Below, piece by piece: positions 50,801 through 59,745 of a stretch of DNA of 64,000 bases. Made by a program: the position numbers and the translations under genes. The stretch lies in contig VBAR01000001.1 of assembly GCA_005882315.1 (NCBI GenBank), positions 817,736 through 881,735 of the forward strand, written 5' to 3'. Every line of letters begins with the position of its first letter. Position 1 is the first letter of the stretch. The notes beneath the pieces were generated by a model that had not been told where the DNA came from, made no database searches, and saw only the letters and a list, made by a program, of their open reading frames with translations. The stretch is from Bacteroidota bacterium. GTDB taxonomy: Bacteria > Bacteroidota > Bacteroidia > Chitinophagales > Chitinophagaceae.

Positions 50801-51658
50801 ATGAAAAGAATTTTAATGATGTGCATCATTGCATGCGCAACTATGACAACTACGGCCCAGACCGACAGCACGGCTAAAAGTCCACAAGGTGACACTATAC
50901 ATGTTGGTGGTATGGTTATCATCCGTAAACCCGGTGATTATAAAGATGGCGATATTGACAACAGCCCGAAAGTCCATAACCGTAAAACTTATAAATCCTC
51001 ACCCGTAAGCACCAATTGGGGTATTATTGATATAGGCGCTGCTAATTATGAGGATCAAACAAACTATTCATCATCGGGTGCACAGGCATATGCTCCTGGT
51101 AGCAATGAAAGCTGGTTTAACCTGCGTAATGGCAAATCAGTCAATGTTAACATCTGGTTCTTTATGCAGCGCTTAAGGCTTATTAAGAATTCAGTGAACC
51201 TGAAATACGGGTTTGGACTAGAACTAAACAATTATCGCTACAAACAAAACGTCCGCTATAATGGCAACCCTGCTCCCATCCCCGACCCGCCGATAGTTAT
51301 TCTGGATAATACAGTTGGCCGTGCATATGAAAAAACTAAACTGGCCGCAGATTATCTTACCATTCCGATGATGCTCAATTTCAATTTCACACCAAACCGT
51401 AACGATCCATTTGGATTGAGCCTGGGGGCCAGCGTAGGATGGTTGTACAACAGCCGCAATAAAACCGTCACCAGTGATGAAGGCAAGCACAAAACAAAAG
51501 ATGATTTTGATCTAAGAGAGTTTAAAATTTCTTATATCGCTGAACTGAACCTGGGCGAAATAAAATTTTATGGTTCGTTGGCTACAGAAAGTATGTATAA
51601 AAGAGGATTGGATATAACACCTTACACAGTAGGCATTCGCATAAGCAGCTTTGATTAA
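50801..51658 (+). CDS. secreted outer-membrane beta-barrel protein
   Basis: A 285-residue protein with a signal peptide (MKRILMMCIIACATMTTTAQ); the ATG at 50801 has AGGA at a good distance, while an ATG at 50795 adds only two residues. After a hydrophilic segment come alternating beta strands with aromatic girdle residues (VNLKYGFGLELNNYRYK, DYLTIPMMLNFNF, PFGLSLGASVGWLYNSR, TPYTVGIRISSF). It resembles the PorT/outer-membrane beta-barrel families of Bacteroidota. It is the third gene of the sigma unit and may be the regulated envelope component. A terminator follows. Confidence 0.8.
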   Translation: MKRILMMCIIACATMTTTAQTDSTAKSPQGDTIHVGGMVIIRKPGDYKDGDIDNSPKVHNRKTYKSSPVSTNWGIIDIGAANYEDQTNYSSSGAQAYAPGSNESWFNLRNGKSVNVNIWFFMQRLRLIKNSVNLKYGFGLELNNYRYKQNVRYNGNPAPIPDPPIVILDNTVGRAYEKTKLAADYLTIPMMLNFNFTPNRNDPFGLSLGASVGWLYNSRNKTVTSDEGKHKTKDDFDLREFKISYIAELNLGEIKFYGSLATESMYKRGLDITPYTVGIRISSFD

Positions 51659-51695
51659 TTCCTTGCTTTAAAAAATTCAAAAGTTAACCATTGAA

Positions 51696-51728
51696 GAGGT
51701 TTGCATTCCATGCAAGCCTCTTTTTTTT
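51696..51728 (+). terminator. intrinsic terminator of the sigma unit
   Basis: GAGGTTTGCAT (51696-51706), loop TCC, ATGCAAGCCTC (51710-51720), then eight Ts. One G-U pair. Ends the three-gene sigma/anti-sigma/barrel transcript. Confidence 0.9.
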
Positions 51729-51916
51729 ACTGCAAATACTTTTATTACGGATGTTGTTGTCAATATCACGGAGTAATATTCACCCGGTAAATACGGTTGT
51801 AAAAACCAGCTTCTATTTTTATTTTGTAAACACATCGTTAAATCAACTGATAGGATAATAATAAAAAGTTACGGCCTTACGTTTGGGAAATACTAACAAC
51901 TAAATACACAATAACT

Positions 51917-52483
51917 ATGAAAGCAGCCTTCGTACTCACATCCGTATTGCTCGGCAGTATGTTGCCTGGCAATCATACACGGACCAGCACATATAATCAT
52001 ACGGGTAATCTGAAATTTCGTTCTGGTGCGGCCGGACCGATCGGTTCCGTCTCTATCATCATCGATAAATCAGAATATGCATTGAGTGTGTATGACAATC
52101 AAGGCTGGTACGCTACTTACCCGGTGGTATTCGGCACCGATAATCAAGGTGATAAAAAAGTGGAAGGTGATAAGAAAACACCGGAAGGCAGTTTTAAAAT
52201 TATTTCCAAACGTGTGCATGATAAATGGAGTCGTTTCCTCGCAATTGATTATCCAAATGATGAAAGCAGGCAAAAGTTTAACCAGCGAAAGGAAAGCGGT
52301 GAAATACCGGCGAATGCACGGATCGGTGGCAGCATCGGCATTCATGGTACATGGCCTCATGAAGATTTTGTAGTAGACAATTATAAAAACTGGACAATGG
52401 GCTGCATCAGTATGAAGCGAAGTGATGTGGAAGAGATCTACAGTTTTGTAAAATCCGGTACTAAAGTTATTATTCAAAAATAA
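51917..52483 (+). CDS. L,D-transpeptidase (YkuD domain)
   Basis: A 188-residue secreted protein with a short signal. The YkuD domain begins at about residue 45 (SIIIDKSEYALSVYD). It contains HGTWPHEDF and the catalytic segment NWTMGCISMKRSDVEEIY with the nucleophilic Cys. Such enzymes form 3-3 crosslinks in peptidoglycan or attach proteins to it. The size is that of a minimal YkuD enzyme without LysM. It stands alone, with about 190 bp of leader sequence upstream that shows no clear structure. Confidence 0.9.
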   Translation: MKAAFVLTSVLLGSMLPGNHTRTSTYNHTGNLKFRSGAAGPIGSVSIIIDKSEYALSVYDNQGWYATYPVVFGTDNQGDKKVEGDKKTPEGSFKIISKRVHDKWSRFLAIDYPNDESRQKFNQRKESGEIPANARIGGSIGIHGTWPHEDFVVDNYKNWTMGCISMKRSDVEEIYSFVKSGTKVIIQK

Positions 52484-52611
52484 TCTCAACTTTTAGGAGC
52501 TGTTTGGTGGTTTCCCACTTATGACATTAACTATCACAAAAAACATCCCGGACAATCTTTTATGTGCTGGTTTTTGAAACGAGTGAGTTGAACAGGCTAA
52601 ACAGCTTCTTC

Positions 52612-53589
52612 CTATTTTAAAGACTTCAGGAAACCTTCTACTTCAATTCTCCATTGTGTTATGTTTTGCTGCAGTAAAGATGAATGTACACCTCCTTCAT
52701 ACACAACAAATTTTTTCTGCTTCGAACCAATATGCTGGTAAATATTTTCTGCTTCTGCCTTAGGCACCAGGTGGTCGTTATTTCCCCATTGAAACAGAAC
52801 CGGGCAGTTTACTTTTTCAGCATTCTGGTAAGTGTTCAATTTAAAACCATTGAATCCCCTCCGTACGCCTGTCCATAATGTTACAAATGCACCAAAGGGC
52901 TGTTTGGGAAAGCCCAGTGTTTTTGCCCTTGCTTTCATATGCTGGTGCAAAGAGCCAAAGGGCATTTCCAATACGACGCCGGAAATATTCATTTCGTTTT
53001 CAGCCATTGCTTTAATGATCGCTACTGCGCCCATCGATGTTCCGAAAAGAATGACATGTTGCTCCCCTTTTTTTTGCAGCCAGTCATAAGCCAGCTTCAC
53101 TTCTTCCGATTCCCGGTAGCCAATAGTTGTTGTATATCCATCGCTATTGCCATGTGCCCGGAAATCAACAAGCATTACATTATAACCCATATACCGGAAT
53201 TCATTTGCTTCATTAATAAGATCGCTTTTACAATTAAGTAATCCATGAAATAACACAACAGTTCCTTTGACTACTGAGTCGGTTTGTATATACCAGGCTT
53301 CGATGTTTAGACCGTCTGTCGTTTTCAGTATTACGGTTTCGTAATTATAAATAGGCTTTGAAGTGATTACAGGTTTTGCATACCGGGGGCCACTGAACAA
53401 ACGCCATGTTTTACTGAAAATGTTTTTGGGTGGTGTTTTGTCTTTTAACGCAGCGGGGTCATAGAATTTTGTCAATTTACCTGCATGCAAAAAGGTGCTG
53501 ACGTTCAACAGCACAAACTGGATAAGTAAGATCCAAAATACCAGCTTTAGATAAGAGACCCATTTCTTTTTAGCACCGCCTGTTTTCAT
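52612..53589 (-). CDS. membrane-anchored alpha/beta hydrolase
   Basis: A 325-residue protein with one N-terminal membrane helix (about residues 12-30). The hydrolase fold is shown by VVLFHGLLNCKSD (oxyanion HG), VDFRAHGNSDG, the nucleophile elbow FGTSMGAV (Ser), and YEGGVHSSLL (His). Members of this group (BEM46-like/YqkD) are esterases or thioesterases of unknown substrate. It stands alone on the minus strand. Confidence 0.85.
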   Translation of the reverse strand: MKTGGAKKKWVSYLKLVFWILLIQFVLLNVSTFLHAGKLTKFYDPAALKDKTPPKNIFSKTWRLFSGPRYAKPVITSKPIYNYETVILKTTDGLNIEAWYIQTDSVVKGTVVLFHGLLNCKSDLINEANEFRYMGYNVMLVDFRAHGNSDGYTTTIGYRESEEVKLAYDWLQKKGEQHVILFGTSMGAVAIIKAMAENEMNISGVVLEMPFGSLHQHMKARAKTLGFPKQPFGAFVTLWTGVRRGFNGFKLNTYQNAEKVNCPVLFQWGNNDHLVPKAEAENIYQHIGSKQKKFVVYEGGVHSSLLQQNITQWRIEVEGFLKSLK

Positions 53590-53746
53590 TTAACTGTTGA
53601 ATAGCCGCTAAAATAAACCTTCAACCGGTAATGCGGCGGTCGAATGTGGATATTTTTTAAAAACTATTTGCTGGAATGAAAAAAAATAATTCAGTTTTGC
53701 GGCATTAAAAATATTCTTTGCTAACCCTTTTCAGAAAAACCTCATT

Positions 53747-53777
53747 AAAGCAGCTGACCCGGCTGCTTTAGTTTTTA
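53747..53777 (+). terminator. terminator-like hairpin with no gene upstream on its strand
   Basis: AAAGCAGC (53747-53754) pairs with GCTGCTTT (53762-53769) around TGACCCG, followed by AGTTTTT. The nearest plus-strand gene ends more than 1 kb upstream, so it may belong to a small untranslated RNA in the 270-bp gap, or to nothing. Confidence 0.4.
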
Positions 53778-53790
53778 GCCTCACCCCCTG

Positions 53791-53811
53791 CCCCTCTCCT
53801 GTAGAGAGGGG
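53791..53811. repeat. CCCCTCTC hairpin repeat
   Basis: CCCCTCTC (53791-53798), CTGTA, GAGAGGGG (53804-53811), preceded by CCTCACCCCCTG. Sequences of this form occur as interspersed repeats in many bacterial genomes. It lies in the 270-bp gap before the acs gene end. Confidence 0.55.
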
Positions 53812-53859
53812 AGACAGAGTATGATAAAATAATTTTTCTGATATGACCTGAATCGAAAA

Positions 53860-55803
53860 TTATAGTTTGCCGTTTTTTATCTCCTCAACCACACTGGGAT
53901 CTAACAAAGCAGACGTGTCGCCCAGGTTAGCTATTTCTCCCTCAGCAATTTTTCTTAAGATGCGGCGCATGATCTTTCCGCTTCTCGTTTTAGGTAATCC
54001 TGATACAAACTGAATTTTATCCGGTTTGGCGATTGGACCAATCACTCTTGTTACCGTTTGCAGAATATCTTGTCTTCGCAATTCTTCATCACCATGATGG
54101 CCATTATAAATTATATAAGCATAAACTCCCTGGCCTTTGATGTCATGCGGGTAACCTACAACAGCACTTTCCACTACGCCGGCATGCATATTAAGTGCAT
54201 TCTCAATTTCTGCTGTGCCAATACGATGACCACTTACATTTAATACATCATCTACCCTTCCGGTTATTCTGTAAAAGCCATTGTCATCTTTCAATGCGCC
54301 ATCACCAGTAAAGTATAAATTTTCATATGTGGCAAAATAATTCTGGCGGCAACGTTCATGATCTCCATAAGTAGTACGAATAATACCAGGCCATGGAGCT
54401 TTGATGCATAAATTTCCGCTTAGTAATCCGTGTTCATCCTTCTCTATTACTTCCTTACCATTTTCATCTACCAGCACAGGTTGCACACCTGGCATAGGCA
54501 ATGTAGCCCAACTTGGTTTTGCTGGTGTAATACCTGCAAGATTTGAAATTAAACAACCCCCGGTTTCAGTTTGCCACCAGGTATCAACGATCGGGCATTT
54601 CTTCTTACCTATATTTTCATCATACCAATGCCATGCTTCCTCGTTGATAGGTTCGCCAACAGTACCCAGTACTTTTAACGATGAAAGATCTTTTCCTTTC
54701 AGCGGCTCTAAACCAAAACCCATCAAACTGCGAATTGCAGTTGGCGCAGTATAAAGAATATTTACTTTATGCTTATCTACAATATCCCAGAATCTTCCTG
54801 CATCGGGATAAGTCGGAATACCTTCAAACATAACTGAAGTAGCGCCGGCACTTAGAGGCCCATAAATAATATAACTATGACCTGTGATCCACCCGATATC
54901 AGCTGTGCAAAAATGAATTTGTCCGGGTTTGTATTGAAAAATATTTACAAATGTGTAAGTTGTCCAAAGCATATAACCGGCACTGCTATGCACAACGCCT
55001 TTTGGTTTACCCGTACTACCACTTGTATATAAAATGAATAGCGGATCTTCTGCATCCATTTCTTCTGCAGGAAAAGAAACTATACCATTCTTTTCTACTT
55101 GTTCCTCTGCAATATCCATTTCATCTTCCCACCATAAGTCTCTTCCTTTTATCATACTTACCGGAGTTCTTGTTCTTGTATAAACAATAACTTTTTTTAT
55201 TGTCCGGTTGCCGATCAGTGCATCATCAATTACGGTTTTCAATGGAATAGCTTTTCCGCCGCGATAAGCACCATCGCATGTAATGATGAATTCAGCTTGC
55301 GCATCATACAATCTGTCTGCAATGCTTTGTGCACTAAAACCGCCAAAGATGACACTATGTATAGCACCGATCCTTGCACAGCCAAGAATTGCATATACCA
55401 ACTCAGGCACCATGCCCATATAGATACAAACACGGTCACCTTTTTTCACGCCGTTATTTTTCAACATCTGTGCTACCTGGCAAACTCTTTTATGAAGACG
55501 ATTATAAGTAACAACTCTAACCCTGTCATCGGGATGATTGGGTTCCCAAATAAATGCCGGCTTTTCTCCCATCGTTTCCAAATGTCGGTCAATGCAATTC
55601 TCAGTGATGTTTAGTTTGGCTCCCTGGAACCATTTTACATTTGGTTCCTTGAAATTCCATTCAAGAACTTTGTCCCATGTTTTTCTCCATTTAAAATTTT
55701 TGGCAACTGAAGCCCAGAATTCTTCCGGCTGGTTCACACTTACACGATAAGCCATTTCATATTCTTCGAATGACTGGATCTGGTATGGATAAGCACCATT
55801 CAT
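53860..55803 (-). CDS. acs: acetyl-CoA synthetase
   Basis: A 647-residue AMP-forming acyl-CoA synthetase. The ATP loop is YTSGSTGKPKGVVH, followed by DIGWITGHSYIIYGPL, WWQTETGG, and the C-terminal lysine region GLPKTRSGKIMRRILR, which is the acetylation-controlled site in Acs. The N-terminal region (WFQGAKLNITENCIDRHL) is the typical Acs start. It activates acetate to acetyl-CoA. It is divergent from a transporter gene, which might bring in acetate or another organic acid. Confidence 0.95.
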   Translation of the reverse strand: MNGAYPYQIQSFEEYEMAYRVSVNQPEEFWASVAKNFKWRKTWDKVLEWNFKEPNVKWFQGAKLNITENCIDRHLETMGEKPAFIWEPNHPDDRVRVVTYNRLHKRVCQVAQMLKNNGVKKGDRVCIYMGMVPELVYAILGCARIGAIHSVIFGGFSAQSIADRLYDAQAEFIITCDGAYRGGKAIPLKTVIDDALIGNRTIKKVIVYTRTRTPVSMIKGRDLWWEDEMDIAEEQVEKNGIVSFPAEEMDAEDPLFILYTSGSTGKPKGVVHSSAGYMLWTTYTFVNIFQYKPGQIHFCTADIGWITGHSYIIYGPLSAGATSVMFEGIPTYPDAGRFWDIVDKHKVNILYTAPTAIRSLMGFGLEPLKGKDLSSLKVLGTVGEPINEEAWHWYDENIGKKKCPIVDTWWQTETGGCLISNLAGITPAKPSWATLPMPGVQPVLVDENGKEVIEKDEHGLLSGNLCIKAPWPGIIRTTYGDHERCRQNYFATYENLYFTGDGALKDDNGFYRITGRVDDVLNVSGHRIGTAEIENALNMHAGVVESAVVGYPHDIKGQGVYAYIIYNGHHGDEELRRQDILQTVTRVIGPIAKPDKIQFVSGLPKTRSGKIMRRILRKIAEGEIANLGDTSALLDPSVVEEIKNGKL

Positions 55804-55924
55804 ATGTTTACTGTTTTAAGCGGCGGGTAAATTTAATTTTTATAAATGAAAACCCGTCTGATTCCTTGTTTCTATTCAAACTATTGTAAATTTCAGTTTT
55901 ATAACCAACGATATTTTTCCTGCT

Positions 55925-57454
55925 ATGAGTAATGAGCCCCGCGGCATCTGGAAAGTAATAGCTGCATCTTCTGTCGGCACCATGATCGAGTGGTACGACT
56001 TTTATATTTTCGGGATGCTTGCTAAAACTATATCTGTCCAATTTTTTCCTGAAGGAAATTCTACTGCAGCCTTACTCAGCACACTGGCAATTTTCGCTGC
56101 TGGCTTTATCGTCCGTCCGTTTGGGGCGTTGGTCTTTGGCCGCCTTGGCGATCTGATCGGAAGAAAATATACTTTCCTTCTTACGCTGGTGCTGATGGGT
56201 GGCTCTACATTTTTAATTGGTTTAGTTCCCGGGTATAAATCTATAGGCATTGCTGCTCCATTATTGGTTTTGTTGTTGAGATTGATACAAGGACTTGCAC
56301 TTGGTGGCGAATATGGTGGCGCCGCTACTTATGTTGCAGAACATGCCCCTGCAGGAAAAAGAGGCTTCTACACTTCATGGATACAAACCACAGCAACGAT
56401 CGGTTTGTTTGTTGCACTCGGAATAATCATGCTGGTAAAATTAAACATGAGTGACAGTGCATTTAATGCAGAATGGGGCGGCTGGCGTTATCCGTTCTGG
56501 ATCTCTATCCTGCTGGTGATCGTTTCAATTTATATCCGGCTGAAGATGAAAGAAAGCCCGATGTTTTCCAAATTGAAAAGCGAAGGAAAGGTTTCAGTGA
56601 ATCCATTGAAAGAAAGTTTTTCTCATAAAGGAAATTTTAAAATGGTATTGCTGGCATTATTTGGTGCTGTGATGGGACAAGGCGTTATCTGGTACACCGG
56701 CCAGTTTTATGCGCAGAATTTTTTAGAAACAAAATGCAATATTGAATTTGAACAAAGCAGAACAATTATGCTTTGGGCTATTTTATTTGCTACTCCATTA
56801 TTTGTTTTTTGGGGTTGGTTGAGTGATAAGATTGGTAGAAAATGGATAATGATGGCGGGAATGTTACTGGCTTTATTGACTTACAGACCAATATTCAATA
56901 CTTTTTTGGAAGACAGCAAAATTAATGATGACATGATTATGTCTTATGGTATAATTGAAGAGGGAAAAGAAATACATAATGCAGAATTTATAAAAAGTAA
57001 AAATGATTCTATAATTACTTCTTCTCAAAGTTTAACATTACCAGATGGATGGAGATTTACAAAGTCGAAGTCAGATACTCTTCATTTGAACACCGGATTT
57101 AAAACATCAGCTATAAAATTTATAAATGTTAAGGTTGGCAGTATAGTTTACTGGAAATTCATTGGCCTTGTTTTTATTCTCATTCTGTATGTCACCATGG
57201 TCTACGGCCCTATCGCCGCATTTTTAGTTGAAATGTTCCCGACTAAAATAAGATATACAAGTATGAGCCTGCCTTATCATATCGGTAATGGTGTGTTTGG
57301 GGGGTTAGTTCCGTTTATTGGTTTATTGCTTACAACTACTTTTACAAAAGATCCATTAATTGGTTTATGGTACCCGATCGGTGTAGCTGCTTTATGTTTT
57401 ATTATCGGAACAATCTACCTGACGAATAAAATTGATAATGACGTAACTGACTAA
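55925..57454 (+). CDS. MFS transporter, metabolite:H+ symporter group, with inserted loop
   Basis: A 509-residue transporter with 12 predicted membrane segments. SSVGTMIEWYDFYIFG, FGRLGDLIGRKYTFL and LALGGEYGGAATYVAEHAP (in part) are hallmarks of the MHS group (ProP, KgtP, ShiA). The later GYGIFG-type motif is GWLSDKIGRKW. Residues about 320-405 form an extra hydrophilic segment between two late helices, not found in E. coli ProP or KgtP. Substrate unknown. It is divergent from acs and followed after 9 bp by a small membrane protein. Confidence 0.9.
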   Translation: MSNEPRGIWKVIAASSVGTMIEWYDFYIFGMLAKTISVQFFPEGNSTAALLSTLAIFAAGFIVRPFGALVFGRLGDLIGRKYTFLLTLVLMGGSTFLIGLVPGYKSIGIAAPLLVLLLRLIQGLALGGEYGGAATYVAEHAPAGKRGFYTSWIQTTATIGLFVALGIIMLVKLNMSDSAFNAEWGGWRYPFWISILLVIVSIYIRLKMKESPMFSKLKSEGKVSVNPLKESFSHKGNFKMVLLALFGAVMGQGVIWYTGQFYAQNFLETKCNIEFEQSRTIMLWAILFATPLFVFWGWLSDKIGRKWIMMAGMLLALLTYRPIFNTFLEDSKINDDMIMSYGIIEEGKEIHNAEFIKSKNDSIITSSQSLTLPDGWRFTKSKSDTLHLNTGFKTSAIKFINVKVGSIVYWKFIGLVFILILYVTMVYGPIAAFLVEMFPTKIRYTSMSLPYHIGNGVFGGLVPFIGLLLTTTFTKDPLIGLWYPIGVAALCFIIGTIYLTNKIDNDVTD

Positions 57455-57463
57455 ATTTTTTTT

Positions 57464-57715
57464 ATGAATGCAGTTAAAAAATATCTCGGATTCGTATGGT
57501 TCCTTCTTGGACCTGCTTTGATCTTTTTTCTTATTTATGGAGCTGTTCTCAATATAGATCCAGCTGGTAAAAAGGACATCAATAATCCTGTTATCTGGGC
57601 AATCATTATTGCTATTTTTTCACCAATTGCACTTGGCCTTATGATCTTTGGGTTCTACGCCATGAATAATGAATACCATCATTTACCGAAAAGTTCAAAG
57701 GAAGTAGAAGATTAG
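57464..57715 (+). CDS. small membrane protein co-encoded with the MFS transporter
   Basis: An 83-residue protein with two hydrophobic helices (about residues 7-28 and 44-66) and a short hydrophilic end (NNEYHHLPKSSKEVED). Nine bp after the MFS gene in the same direction, it may be an accessory subunit or stabiliser of it. Similar small proteins commonly follow this transporter in Bacteroidota, perhaps the family named DUF6814, but I could not check this. Confidence 0.7.
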   Translation: MNAVKKYLGFVWFLLGPALIFFLIYGAVLNIDPAGKKDINNPVIWAIIIAIFSPIALGLMIFGFYAMNNEYHHLPKSSKEVED

Positions 57716-57830
57716 TCCACCTGAAAACTGCTGAGAAGAGATTAGCTTGTAAAGATAATTTACTCGGGTCATTTAACACGTTGAAGAAAATCATAAACCA
57801 GTTTGTGCCTGTAATCTATTTTCGTCTGCA

Positions 57831-59492
57831 ATGTTTAAACCTAAGTTGTTTGATACTTTAAAAAATTACAACCGTCATCAATTTCCGAAAGACCTGATGG
57901 CCGGATTGATCGTTGGTATTGTTGCATTACCACTGGCTATTGCTTTTGCCATTGCTTCAGGCGTTTCGCCGGAAAAAGGATTATACACAGCCGTTATTGC
58001 CGGCTTTATCATTTCTGCAATGGGTGGCAGCCGTGTGCAGATCGGCGGACCCACCGGTGCTTTCATCGTTATCGTTTATGGAATTGTACAAGTACATGGT
58101 GTAAACGGATTAATTATTGCCACTTTCATGGCAGGCATTATGCTTATCATAATGGGGTTTGCACGGTTAGGTTCTGTAATAAAATTTATTCCTCATCCTT
58201 TAATTATTGGTTTTACCAGCGGTATAGCTCTTATAATTTTTTCTTCGCAGGTAAAAGATTTTTTGGGATTGCAGATGGGAGCCGTACCTGCTGATTTCTA
58301 CGATAAGTGGTTCGACTATTTCAAACATTTCCATACAGCAAATCTTTATGCCTTTATTATTGCTGCAGCAACAGTTGCCATTGTTTTTTTATGGCCAAAG
58401 ATCACGCATAAAATTCCTGGTTCATTAATTGCCATTTTACTTACTACTGCAGCAATGCAGTTGCTCAACCTGCCGGTTGAAACAATCGGAAGTAAATTTG
58501 GCAGTATCCCTTCATCGCTTCCATCACCTGTTATTCCACATCTTGATTTTGCGACAGTTAAAAATTTAATACAGCCTGCTTTTACCATTGCCTTGTTATG
58601 TGGTATTGAATCTTTGCTTTCTGCAGTAGTGGCTGATGGTATGATCGGGGGGAATCATAAATCAAATATGGAACTGATCGGCCAGGGCACTGCAAATATT
58701 TTTTCTGCCTTATTTGGCGGCATACCTGCTACAGGCGCCATTGCCCGTACTGTTACCAATGTAAAGAATGGAGGAAGGACACCCATTGCGGGAATGGTGC
58801 ATGCAATTACATTATTACTCATCATGTTGTTTTTTGGTAAATGGGCTGCTTTAATTCCAATGGCAACACTGGCAGGTATTTTAGTAGTAGTAGCGTATAA
58901 TATGAGTGAATGGGAAAGTTTTATATCTGTATTGAAAGGTCCGAGAAGTGACGTAGCAGTTTTACTCACAACTTTTTTTCTTACCGTTTTTGTTGATCTT
59001 ACTGTGGCTATTGAAATAGGTATGGTGTTGGCGGTATTCCTGTTCATGAGAAAGATGATAAAATTCAGTGATGTAAGTATTCTCACAAAAGATATAGATG
59101 ATTCAGAGGAAGGAAAAGATAAAGAAGGATTAAGTGCTTATTCCATTCCCTTAGGTGTAGAAGTATTTGAAATAACCGGTCCTTTGTTTTTTGGCGCTGC
59201 ACATAAGTTTAAGGATGCTATGAAGTTTATAGAGAGGCCTCCGAAAGTACTTATCATTCGCATGAGGCGGGTACCCATTATCGATGCAACCGGTATTAAA
59301 ACAATAGAAGAAGTATATAAAGAGACAAAACACCGGGGCACCAAATTAATATTATCAGAAGTACACAGCAACCAGGTAATAGAAGAGTTGAAAAAATCCC
59401 GGTTATTATTTGCAATTGGTAAAGCAAATGTTACAGCCAGTTTTTCAGAAGCACTGGAAAGAAGCAAAATCGTAATACAAGACTTGCATTAA
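57831..59492 (+). CDS. SulP-family anion transporter with STAS domain
   Basis: A 553-residue protein. The membrane part includes [29 protein letters not shown] (in part), [15 protein letters not shown], a SulP signature, and [24 protein letters not shown] (in part). A C-terminal STAS domain (about residues 440-545, [42 protein letters not shown]) completes it. SulP proteins carry sulfate, bicarbonate or other anions. Its position near carbonic anhydrases and a second SulP suggests bicarbonate, but sulfate remains possible. Confidence 0.9.
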   Translation: MFKPKLFDTLKNYNRHQFPKDLMAGLIVGIVALPLAIAFAIASGVSPEKGLYTAVIAGFIISAMGGSRVQIGGPTGAFIVIVYGIVQVHGVNGLIIATFMAGIMLIIMGFARLGSVIKFIPHPLIIGFTSGIALIIFSSQVKDFLGLQMGAVPADFYDKWFDYFKHFHTANLYAFIIAAATVAIVFLWPKITHKIPGSLIAILLTTAAMQLLNLPVETIGSKFGSIPSSLPSPVIPHLDFATVKNLIQPAFTIALLCGIESLLSAVVADGMIGGNHKSNMELIGQGTANIFSALFGGIPATGAIARTVTNVKNGGRTPIAGMVHAITLLLIMLFFGKWAALIPMATLAGILVVVAYNMSEWESFISVLKGPRSDVAVLLTTFFLTVFVDLTVAIEIGMVLAVFLFMRKMIKFSDVSILTKDIDDSEEGKDKEGLSAYSIPLGVEVFEITGPLFFGAAHKFKDAMKFIERPPKVLIIRMRRVPIIDATGIKTIEEVYKETKHRGTKLILSEVHSNQVIEELKKSRLLFAIGKANVTASFSEALERSKIVIQDLH

Positions 59493-59541
59493 TTACCGCG
59501 TTGAACTTTCTTTTACGAACTCCTGAAAGCAACGGGGTGGT

Positions 59542-59727
59542 TTAATTTTTTATGTGGGCCAAGATAAATACGCAGGAAGATTCGGATAGCGGAATAAAAT
59601 CTTTCAGCGACTGCTGTGATGGTAAAAAGTGTTTCAGCTCATGAATGGTATGCGCCTCATCGAAATGATGAGACGCTTTTCCATTAACATGTTTAGATAA
59701 AGGCTTAGGTTTTAATATTGTATCCAT
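59542..59727 (-). pseudogene. apparent N-terminal remnant of DabA (DUF2309)
   Basis: A 61-residue frame beginning 18 bp after the SulP gene on the same strand. Residues about 21-45 (FDEAHTIHELKHFLPSQQ then SLKDFI) match the start of DabA/DUF2309 proteins, where the sequence should go on HHNTLHAFQ. Here it changes abruptly to unrelated sequence and stops. A full DabA is about 800 residues or more. DabA and DabB together form an energy-coupled inorganic-carbon pump, which fits the surrounding carbonic anhydrase and SulP genes. I read this as the stub of a lost gene; an alternative is a short unrelated protein. The recognition is from memory of the family and not tested. Confidence 0.55.
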
Positions 59728-59745
59728 TTTTTCAAATTATAGTTA

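Noticed and set aside
55804-55924. Inverted GCGGGT/ACCCGT pair between acs and the MFS gene
   Set aside because: Arms are only about five bases with a long A+T-rich centre; too weak to call an operator.
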